12,919 nt of DNA from positions 6,965-19,883 of the forward strand of contig JAHBMJ010001560.1 of the NCBI GenBank assembly GCA_018398765.1. Direction: 5' to 3'. Both the position numbers and the translations under genes were made by a program. Below, piece by piece: positions 1 through 8,060 of the stretch (its first letter is position 1; the number at the start of each line of letters is the position of its first letter). This DNA is from Chromera velia (lineage: Eukaryota; Sar; Chromeraceae). Below the pieces are notes generated by a model. It saw nothing but the letters and a program-made list of their open reading frames with translations. It made no database searches and was not told where the DNA came from.

Positions 1-292
1 GGGGGGGGGGGGGGAGAGGTCTCTCCCCCCTCACGTGTCTCTCTCTGTGCATGCTGCTCTGTCCATGTAATCTTCCTTGTGCATGGCTGCGTGTGCCTGT
101 CTGCCTACAATTTGAAAGCAGACACCAGGCCGGCTTCAAAACAGGCCCCAAGTGTGTGTGTGCTTGCGAATACCTACCTCTCTGATCGATCTGTGGGTTC
201 AATGGCTGCTGTGTACTGTCTGTGCAGTCTTTCTTTCTTTCACGCAGCAGTCATTTTGAAACCTGGTCTGCCTGTCGTGTTTGTTGTTGCAG
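1..292. other. Probable intron of gene 1, starting at a poly-G run
   Basis: Opens with 14 G residues at the window edge. It is pyrimidine-rich towards its end and finishes in a good acceptor. I see no exon here that joins in phase 1 with convincing coding character. Confidence 0.5.
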
Positions 293-615
293 GGCTGTTG
301 GGCCTTGACTTTCTCCGTCACTTCTCTGGAGTGGACGTCGACTTCAAGAACCTCAGACTGCGGCTGTTCAGAAGGGGGGGGGCCGAGGGACCAGACACGA
401 AGGGCCTGGTGACGCTTCCTCTGAAGAGGGCCGGGCGGAGCAAGAAGCTCCTGGGAGTCGATGTGCAGGTGAAGGCTGGGGAGGAGGACGCTGAGGTTAC
501 AGGCGTGATTGACCTGGGAACTCCCTACAGTCTTCTCTCGTCCTCTGCTGCGGAGAAGTTGCGCCTGTTCGATGAGAACGCCGAGAAGGCAAACGTGCAG
601 CGCAACGTGATGGAG
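293..615 (+). CDS. Gene 1 exon: end of lobe 1 and Asp motif of lobe 2
   Basis: Acceptor ttgttgttgcag ends at 292 and donor gtcagt begins at 616. The exon enters with two bases completing a codon, so the preceding intron is phase 1, and it leaves in phase 0. It encodes the LLGLDFL motif and the D-L-G-T motif. GC content and codon regularity rise sharply against the flanks, which supports it being exonic. Translation upstream of 293 is open but reads Cys/Ser/Val-rich and low in similarity, as expected for intron. Confidence 0.75.
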
Positions 616-3086
616 GTCAGTTAATGAGCTCATTGCATGCGAGAGAGAGAGAGAGAGCGGTCGTGCTTTTTCGTGACACCTCCAGTGTATTCGTGTACAC
701 GGCGCGCCGTGTTGAGTAGGACACAGTGTGAAAAGATGAAAGGATAGTTTCCGGAAAAGAAAGAAAAGGAAATGAAGATGTGGGTGTATAAGGAGCTTCA
801 GGGCAAACGGGACGGCGGAACCCGTGTGCAGAGAGGTTGTTCGGTTCGGTTTCCTTCCGTCAGCATCAGTGCTTGGTTTGCTGTAGTGTTTGTATGCGCG
901 GGCAGGCCGACGGGTTTTTTAAAGGTCATGCAGGTAAGGTCAACAGGCGGAAGGAAAGGGCTTTCGGATCTGAGCAGTCCCTCTTGCTTGTCTTTTGCGC
1001 TCTGCTTGCCTGCCCTCTCGTGTCGTTTCCCCTTCCCGCCCTCTCCCCCGGAGTCTCTCTCTCTCTCTCCCTTGTGAGAAGAGAAAAGAAGGAAGGAGGG
1101 GGGGGGGGACGGGGATTCGGGCTGCGCGTGGGAGGACACAAGTGTGTCTTTGCTTCTCCACCATCGGATATCTAGGTAGATTTCTCCTGTCCTTCACATT
1201 GAATTCTGAACTGGATGCATAGTGCTGTGTATGCCTGCAAGTAAGCATCAAGCGAACCAAACGATTGCTCTGATCGAGTGAATTTATTTGTGCAGCTGAA
1301 GGGAGTTGGAGGAGAGCCGGTGGCAGTGAGCAGGGCGGCTTTTGAGAGTGTGGCGGCGAGAGATGACAGCGGGAGCTTTTTGGAATTGAGGAAGGTTTGT
1401 TTGTTTATTTGTCGGGGGGGCACCAGGCCGAATTAAAGAAACAGGGTTGTTGTTTATCTTCCCTCCTTCCTCAGCGATTGGTGAACGTTTCCTTCCTTCT
1501 GTTGCTGTTGATCGTTGTTCGGTGTATTTGTTTTCCTCTTACCCTTTTCTGTTCGTGTGTTCCCGTTCTTGTTCTGGAAAGCAGCGTACGATTCTCTGAA
1601 GACCCCACTTCTGTGCAACAGAAGCCCGTCTGTTGCATGCGTGATGGCATGGTAGGAGTCCAATTCTCTGCCTCTCTGTCTGCATGCAGGGTCCCGAACT
1701 GAACGTGCATGCAGTCATTTTCATACATAATACATAAATGAATATGAAAATGAATGCTCGCACGCAGGGTCCCAAACTGAACGTGGCCGATGTCCCGTGG
1801 TTCAAGGCTTTCGCATCAGAGAGTCCCTCCATGCTCCTCGGGTTGGACCTCATTGGGGTCAGTCAGTCGGGGTTTTTGATTTTTTTGTTTATTTTGTTTG
1901 TTTGGGTCTGCATGGGTGTGTGGATGGGGGGAGGGATTGAATTGGGGGTGAGTGAAAGTCTGAGTGCAGAGACCGACTCTTCCTTGGCCCCTCCTCTCTG
2001 CGCGGCTCTTTTCTTTTCTGCCTTTCTTCCGTCTGACTATCGGTGGGGAGGTCCACCCGGCTGTTGTTTTCTGTTTTTTTGTTTCTGCACTTGTTTGTTC
2101 GTCTGTCTGTCGGTCTGTCTGATAGATAGGGGGACATAGTGGTTTCTCTTCGCGATTCTCGTCAAGATTTGAGAGACATGCAAACAAGGAAGAAGCGCCA
2201 TACCGTCTCCCCAATGACAGAATGAAAGTAGAAAGAAACACTTTTCTTCGGCGCCTTCACGTCTCTTCCCTTCCCTGCAGGCTGGGCGAGTGGTCTTTTC
2301 GTTTCCTGATGAGGACGCACAAGGAGACAGTGCAGGGTCTCTGTTCATCCAGCAGCCTCTGGGCTCTGTTGGGGCGGGGGTGCGTTCTTTCTTTCGTTCG
2401 TTGACCTTCTTGACAGAGAGAGATGGACAGGCAGAAGTGTGGCGTTTTCCTCTGCTTCTTATCCTCGCTCAAGCTTTTGTCCTCTTTCCCCTCCCCTCGT
2501 GAGAGAGAACTCATTCTCTCCTCTGCCAGCACTGTAATCGTTCCTTCCTTCCTTTCTTAATTTTCCTTTCTTTATTTCAGCAATTGCCGGACACACAGAC
2601 AGAAGAAGTGAAGGAATCAGGATCAATTTGGCTGACGGTCTTTTGCCCTCCCCACCCCCCCACCTGTGTCCTCACTACTTTTTTTAAGTTGACTGAATGA
2701 AACGATCTGGCCAAGCACTGTCAACAAACAAGTCTCCTCCCTATCAAGGTGCCCTCTCCCATTTTGTCCCTCGCCTGCCCTTCTTCTCCTTTCTCTTCGA
2801 TTCCCTTGCCTTCCCCTACAAACCCAATGAAGCAAACGCTGAGACAAGACCAATCAAAGAAAGAAAAAAAACAAACGGTGAAACGGATCCCACCCGATGC
2901 ACGCATGCATTAATGATATATGTATGCCTCATGCAGGCCTCTTCATCATCATCAACGCAGTCAGCCCTCCTATCCCAGCAGACAGCCAAGAGTGCGTCCC
3001 CCACGAGTTTGGTTCTTCAGGCACAGCCTGACGACCCTGAAACAGAGTCAGTCAGTCAATCAGGCAGGCAGGCACTTAGTCTGTGA
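293..3086 (+). CDS. Retropepsin-like aspartic protease, C-terminal part (5' truncated, multi-exon)
   Basis: Exons: 293-615 (enters in phase 1), 1296-1394, 1768-1857, 2281-2379, then less certain 2581-2637 and 2937-3086 (stop). All internal joins are phase 0 and keep one open frame. The protein starts with GLLGLDFLRHF, followed by VDVDF and a short strand: the end of a first retropepsin-like lobe. A second lobe follows, with VIDLGTPYSLLS (candidate catalytic Asp), a GVGGEP loop, VADVPWFKAF and LLGLDLIGAGRVVFSF. This order (hydrophobic-Asp-x-Gly motif, GxGG, D(L/V)PxF, LLGLDxL) matches duplicated retropepsin-type proteases known from plants and algae, often organellar. The Asp motif reads D-L-G-T where D-(S/T)-G-(A/S/T) is usual, so activity is uncertain. 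The first lobe's Asp and any targeting peptide lie left of the window. The tail after 2379 is low-complexity Ser/Gln/Glu. Fold call fairly sure; 3' structure weak. Confidence 0.72.
1296..1394 (+). CDS. Gene 1 exon: GVGG loop
   Basis: A 33-codon exon between acceptor ttatttgtgcag and donor gtttgt, phase 0 at both ends. It encodes LKGVGGEPVAVSRAAFESV and continues to ELRK. The GxGG loop is found at this position after the Asp motif in duplicated retropepsin-like proteins. It is too short to appear as a long open reading frame; it was found by following the frame from the previous exon. Confidence 0.7.
1682..1785 (+). repeat. Duplicated 3' splice site plus exon edge flanking a short hairpin
   Basis: Bases 1682-1707 and 1760-1785 are 26-base copies differing at two transitions. 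Each contains gca(t/c)gcag followed by GGTCCC(G/A)AACTGAACGTG, that is, an acceptor and the first codons of the exon at 1768. Between them, TCATTTTCATA (1715-1725) and TATGAAAATGA (1743-1753) are perfect 11-base inverted repeats. The upstream copy would read into an in-frame TAA after 15 codons, so the downstream copy must be the productive acceptor. Confidence 0.8.
1768..1857 (+). CDS. Gene 1 exon: DVPWF and LLGLDLIG motifs
   Basis: A 30-codon exon, acceptor cacgcag, donor gtcagtcag, phase 0 at both ends. It encodes NVADVPWFKAF and SPSMLLGLDLIG, the second-lobe counterpart of the LLGLDFL motif in the first visible exon. Its first 18 bases are nearly duplicated 78 bases upstream together with a gcag acceptor; see the separate repeat entry. 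Confidence 0.75.
2281..2379 (+). CDS. Gene 1 exon: C-terminal strand of lobe 2
   Basis: A 33-codon exon after cttccctgcag; donor gtgcgt begins at 2380, phase 0 at both ends. It encodes AGRVVFSFPDEDA and then a polar stretch ending LGSVGAG. RVVFSF after LLGLDLIG is the expected closing strand of the lobe. Read-through would instead stop at 2500-2502 after a low-complexity tail, which I consider less likely. Confidence 0.6.
2581..2637 (+). CDS. Candidate gene 1 exon (19 codons) or terminal exon to 2700
   Basis: Acceptor tttctttatttcag is strong. The frame QLPDTQTEEVKESGSIW joins the previous exon in phase 0. Either a donor gtcttt at 2638 passes to the exon at 2937, or the frame runs on through Pro/Cys/Phe-rich codons to a TGA at 2698-2700 and ends the protein there. 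I cannot choose from sequence alone; exonic status itself is likely, because the acidic, polar coding sequence contrasts with the pyrimidine-rich flank. Confidence 0.4.
2937..3086 (+). CDS. Candidate terminal exon of gene 1, Ser/Gln-rich tail
   Basis: Follows an acceptor catgcag and stays open in phase 0 for 49 codons to a TGA at 3084-3086. The translation is ASSSSSTQSALLSQQTAK and then a Ser/Gln/Glu-rich end, plausible for a disordered C-terminus. There is no domain support. The acceptor lacks a clean pyrimidine tract. Confidence 0.35.
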   Translation, partial: ASSSSSTQSALLSQQTAKSASPTSLVLQAQPDDPETESVSQSGRQALSL

Positions 3087-3161
3087 TATGAAAGGCAGAA
3101 GAGTGCGCACACTTCCAGAAACATACAGGAAGTACCTTTACAGGCGACTGGGGGAGAACAT

Positions 3162-3214
3162 GAACGAACGAACGAACGAACGAACGAAAGAAAGAAAGAA
3201 AGAAAGAAAGAAAG
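3162..3214. repeat. Compound (GAAC)n-(GAAA)n microsatellite
   Basis: About six GAAC units pass directly into about seven GAAA units. The switch needs only C to A in the unit, so the second block probably arose by mutation and expansion of the first. Confidence 0.95.
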
Positions 3215-3332
3215 AGTCAAGCAAGGATCAGATACCCCCTGCACTTCCTTCAGGGAGCGCAAAGAAAGAATCAATGAATGACCAAGCAGGCGACTTGTGG
3301 TCGGCTCGGGGATCTCGTTGGCCCGTGTGAAC

Positions 3333-3460
3333 ATGGACGGATGCCTTTTCGGTCAATGCACACTCCCCAGAGAGAGTCGACTGTGTGCTTCTCTTTTCTT
3401 GTGTCTCCTTTCCTTTCCGGTTTGTTCCTCGCCTGAGATCACGTCAGACTCATCTGTCTC
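3333..3460 (+). CDS. Tentative start exon of gene 2 with hydrophobic leader
   Basis: ATG at 3333 in a good eukaryotic context (A at -3, G at +4). It encodes MDGCLFGQCTLPRESR, then a hydrophobic run LCASLFLCLLSFPVC typical of a signal peptide or anchor, then a Ser-rich part. A donor at 3461 (gtctct) leaves in phase 2, which fits the exon at 3572; a donor at 3443 (gtcaga) would fit equally. The alternative is an unspliced start at 3519, open through 3572 in the same frame, but that stretch looks like a pyrimidine tract and acceptor. Confidence 0.3.
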
Positions 3461-6138
3461 GTCTCTCCTCGTCTGATTCTTTCAGACGCGGAAGAAGAGT
3501 CATGAGACTGACTGAAAGATGACTCGATTTCGTCTGTCTCATTTGTTTTCTTGTTGTTGTTCTGATTGCAGTGCGAAGGTGGAAGCACTTGTGGAGTCTC
3601 TGCAGTCTGACTTGCAGGGGGGGCGAATCAAGGTGGGTGGGTCCTCAGAGAAAAAAAGTGAGGAAGGGGGGGGGGGGAGAAGAGAAAAGATTAAAAGAGA
3701 GAGAGAGCTGGCCCTACGGCAAAATAAGACAAAAACACCTTTGAGATCTTTTGTAATAGCATCAGGAGAAGATACTCAGAAGAGCCAGCTGTGGGCCCAC
3801 ACAATTATCCTTACTGGCTGTCTGCAGCCCTTATGGGCTTTGCTGCTTTCTATCGGTTGTTCGTCGGTTTGTGTACCTGTTTTGCTCTCCAGTTAGTCTG
3901 CATGCCTGTCCTTCCCTTTACGCTTCCTTCATTCGGCCTCATTCGACCCATTCATCCAACTGCCTGCGTGCGAGTTCTTCTGTTTGTTCCTCTTGTCTGT
4001 CGCCTCTTGCTGTCACATGGAATCGTCAGGATGGATGACGGCCGTCCTCTGACTCAAATCTCTCTGAAGAGAATGAACGAATTTGCTTTTCTATCTTTGT
4101 TGCCTGTGTGCCTTCATCACTGGTCGATTGATGGATTGGTGAATGGACGGATGCAGTTCGGTTCGCTTCAAGAAGAGCTGAAGAAGGAAGGAGTCGGGCT
4201 GGAGGACTGTCAATCCATCGACGCTCTCCTTCGAAAAGTTGCCAATGTGAGTGAGTGAGTCGAGTGTCAGAAAGATAATCAGGTCCGAACAGATGATCAT
4301 TGCAAGGAATGAACGAAACATGAGCTCTTCAGTGGAAGGCCGGGAAGGGAGATGGGGGGAGGAGAGGAAGTGGTTCTTTGCGATTTGTTTCTTTCTTTTA
4401 GACTTTGTGTGCCTGGCCGTTTTTGGCTTTCAGCAGAAGAACACACGGCATGCAGGGATGGAGAGGTCCTTTCCCTTCTGTCTTTGTTTGTTTCTTTTTG
4501 AACAGGAATGATATGTGTGGCTGAGCTGTTTTTTTCGTCTTTCGATCCCATCCCACCCCCCTCCGTTTCTTCCTCACTCACTCTTTCCTGTTTGCTTTCC
4601 TGCCCCCCTTCCGTTCGCTCTTCGTCGAGTGCAGCTACGTGTGAGAGGGCGCGAGGCAGTTATGCCGTCTCCTTCTCTTGCTTCTGAGGTGCGTCGGGGG
4701 AGGGAAGTAAAGAATTCTTCATTGCTAGGGGATTCGTGTTGAGTTCTTCAAAGCAGAAGGAAGGAAGAAAGAAAGGAAAACGAGAGGAAACCTTTGGGAA
4801 GGAGGCGCGCAAGGAGACAGAGAGAGTAACGGAAGGAAAGAGACAAAATGATGGTGACCAGAAAGAAAGTCAGAACATGTCTCTGTCTGACGCGTCCACA
4901 AAAAGTCCTTCCGGCAGGCAGGGAGGACAAAGAGACGTGAGTTGGAAGGAGACAAGAGACACGCAGAGTATTTTGGGAATCTGTATGCACCAGCTGACTG
5001 AAATAAACACATTTGAATTTGTTTCGTACTTGGTGACGTAAGGCATGATCGAAGAAAAACGGAAGAGAGGAAAGGACGAAGGTTTGTCCTCTCTCGCTTC
5101 TTGTTCGTTCCTTTCTCCCTTCTTGCCTTTCTCTTTTTTTCTCGAACTCCGTCGGTCTCCTGCCTGCCCTCCCGTCTCTCTGTCTCTCTGTCTCTCTGTC
5201 TGTCTGCCTGCCTGTCTGTTTGCAGGAGCAAAAGAAAATTTTGTTCGACAAAACGCTTGAAGAGCTCTCCTCAAAGGTCGGCAAGTAACTGAGTAGATCA
5301 TCCTGTCTGTCTCGTCTCTCTGTTTTGGTTTGTGTTTTCTTCCTGGACTCTCGAGAGAGAGGTCAAGTGAGTGAAGAAGAGCTGACTGGCTCTCTTGCAG
5401 CTGCATGTCTCTTCCTTCTCCCATTTCCCCTTCACGGAGCCTTTCAGTCTTTCTTCATATGTTCTTGCCCTCTTGCTCTGTGGACCCCTTACTCGGTTCT
5501 TCTCTCCTGATTTCTTTCTTTCTTCTCTTTTTTCTTTCTTTCTTTCTTTTTGGACCGACTGTTCAGTTCCGAGGTCTGGAGAAAGAGAAGAAGACCGACT
5601 TCCTCGCGGCCATTGCCACCGAACTGGAGAGGGCCGGAGTCACAAAGAAATTCGAGAAGGCCTCCGATATCCTCAAGGACGCCGCATACCTTCGAGTGTA
5701 TGGGCCACCCCAACAGAAAGGGCGGGAGGGATCCAGTGGAAAGGGATTTGCAATCTTGGAGAAGTCAGTCAGGCAGGCGGTCATGGAAGGAGAGAGTAGT
5801 TTAGGAACAAGACCCTTAGCCGGAGGGAGGGAGGGAGGGAGGGAACCATGATGCGTCCATCCATCCATCCATTAATCGTTGATTGATTTGCGGTGTGGGT
5901 GTCCGTCCAGGCGAAAAAAAAAGGAGGTTGATCAGTTTGGAATTGGAGCAATAGTGTCTTCCTCCGCTGTCGGGGCTTTCGTTTGATTACAGACCACGGA
6001 GAGGCATAGAGGAGACCTGCCTATCCCTTCCTCTCTAGTGGTTTGAAATACCTCTTTGGATGCCTACCAGCTCGACATGCGTGAGGAAGAAGACTATACA
6101 CCTCTTCGCTGATTTGCCCGTCTCTCCCTTTCTCCAAC

Positions 6139-6176
<38 letters not shown>

Positions 6177-7962
6177 CTTGTCCTCTCTGCAGGTCCCCCA
6201 ACGAAGGTAAAGGCTCTGTTGTGAATTACGCAGACGAGATCAAAAGGATCTCCACGGCCTACGAAAACACACAGGATGACCAGGCGAGTCCATGCGGCTA
6301 GTTGTGTGCTTCAATTACGTCGTCTTTTCTCTGCTCATCTTTTCCCTTTCATGATGAGGAAGTGTCCCGTCTTTGTGTTTTCTCTTTCTCCGTTCCTGTT
6401 TTCTGGATCGGACTTCATTGCATGATGCCTTGATTGATCCTGTGTCCGCCTGTCTATCAGTCTGTATGTATGTATAGAGGAAATCACGGTCTGTCTGCCT
6501 GTCTGTTTGTCTGTCTGTCTGTTTGCTTGTGTTGTTGTTTGTGTTTAAATTTTGCTGCAGAAGGCGGATCTCCTGAAAGCGTTCAAGACAGAGATGGACA
6601 AGAGGTCTGTGGACTACGCCGACTGCAAGACGATGCAGGAAATCTTTAACAGGCTGGCGTTCGCCCGGGTATTCGGGAACAAGAGCAAGGAGAAGGAGAG
6701 GGATAAGAGAAAAAAGAAAAATGTAGTTGGTCAGTCATAAGCAAGACCGCGGAACCGGTTGCGGAAAGGAAAGTTACTCAGGAAAAGAAAAAGAAGGGTA
6801 TACATGAGTCATACAACAGGATATACCGAGTTCTTTCTGGCCTCTCTTCTCCTTCCTTGATGAGTGTTCTCTGTCAAGCACCTGCTTTTGTGGCTGTGTT
6901 GTGCCCTTCGGTTCAATTGTTTTTGTTTTCCGATTTCACCTCTCCTTATTTCAGCTTTCTGCACTCAGCCTTTCTCTCTCCTCACTCTCCTTCCCTTCCT
7001 TTCCCCGTGCACCCCCCGTTTGCACCCCAAACCAAAAAAACGCGCCTGGACACTTGCAGTACGAGGGCCTGGGGGAGTCTCTGTGGTGATGATGGACGGA
7101 AACAACGGGGTGGACCCCTCTGCTTCCTCTTTGGATCGAATCTTTGAGGTCTGTCTGTCGGGCAGGCTGTCGGCCTCTGTCCACACCTCTCTCCCCCCCC
7201 CTTCTCTGTCTGTCTCAGGAAGTCGGACTGAAGAAGAAAGGACGACTGTTCGTTCGGTCTGAAGACGGTGCTGAAAAGACATTGCTGTGCCTGCATGCAT
7301 ATGCCACTTCCCCCCTTCGTCCCTAGCTGCTCGTTCTGTTTTTTTTTTTTTTTTTCCGCTCTCACGCCGAAACTTCCTTTCTTCCTGTCTGTCTCCTTTT
7401 GCATCCTTTTATCTGACTGCACTGTGCATGTGCGAACTGCTTGCAGGAGTTCTTTGGGGATTTCTTTGGGGGCCCTATGGGAGGGCGGCGGGGGGGGATG
7501 TCGAGGGGTCCCGGGGGTATGTCTAGTTTGTTTGATGAGATGCTGGGGGGGTCTATGGGGGGTCTGGGGGACATCGAGGGTCTGATGGGGGGGCCTGGGG
7601 GTATGGGGGGCATGATGGGGGGCATGGGGGAGGACGAGGATCCTGACGCACGCCCAGCAAGTTCAGGACCCAAAAAATTGACTTTCGGGACCAGCGAGGG
7701 GGGGGGATCATCAACAGGACGCAGCGGCAGTCGCCCTGTGAGGGTAGAGGAGGAAGAGGAGGCCGACAGACCAATCACAGACCCTGACCTTTTGGCGCTG
7801 TTGGAGAAGACAAAAGGGAATGCAACGGCAGAGGGCATGCTCAAGAGAGCATTCAGAGTCAGTCGGTCTTGGCAGAAGTCTATCTGCTACCTGCATGCAT
7901 GCATGAACGGGGGTGTCTGTGGCCATCAATCAAGGGTGCTCCGTAGTTCGTGTCACAAGTGA

Positions 7963-8006
<44 letters not shown>

Positions 8007-8017
8007 TCACACACACG

Positions 8018-8060
<43 letters not shown>

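Larger units (their letters stand above)
2701..3332. other. 3' end of gene 1 and intergenic spacer with a GAAC/GAAA microsatellite
   Basis: Holds the possible last exon of gene 1 (2937-3086). From 3087 on I see no convincing coding sequence. A compound tetranucleotide repeat, (GAAC)n at about 3162-3187 passing into (GAAA)n up to about 3214, dominates the spacer. No clear promoter or polyadenylation motif is visible. Confidence 0.6.

Noticed and set aside
3162-3214. CRISPR-like regular repeats
   Set aside because: These are simple tetranucleotide repeats without spacers, in a eukaryotic setting.
3519-3896. Start of gene 2 at 3519 with read-through from 3519 to 3896
   Set aside because: Bases 3540-3571 look like a pyrimidine tract and acceptor, and sequence beyond 3633 is low complexity following a donor; only 3572-3632 fits the repeat module. 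The 3519 start is kept as an alternative in the start exon entry.
5002-5007. AATAAA as a possible polyadenylation signal ending a first gene after module R1
   Set aside because: It lies in an intron if the modules belong to one protein, which the frame-compatible joins and repeat similarity favour; a single hexamer is weak evidence.
4725-5424. Long minus-strand open frames of up to 184 codons
   Set aside because: They are the reverse of intron sequence rich in CTGT/TTCC repeats, giving Arg/Glu/Lys or Ser/Leu/Phe low complexity, and overlap the R2 exon supported by repeat alignment.
7362-7844. Minus-strand Pro/Ser-rich frame of 160 codons
   Set aside because: It is the reverse of the GGG-rich Gly/Met exon (GGG becomes CCC, Pro); the + strand frame splices correctly on both sides.
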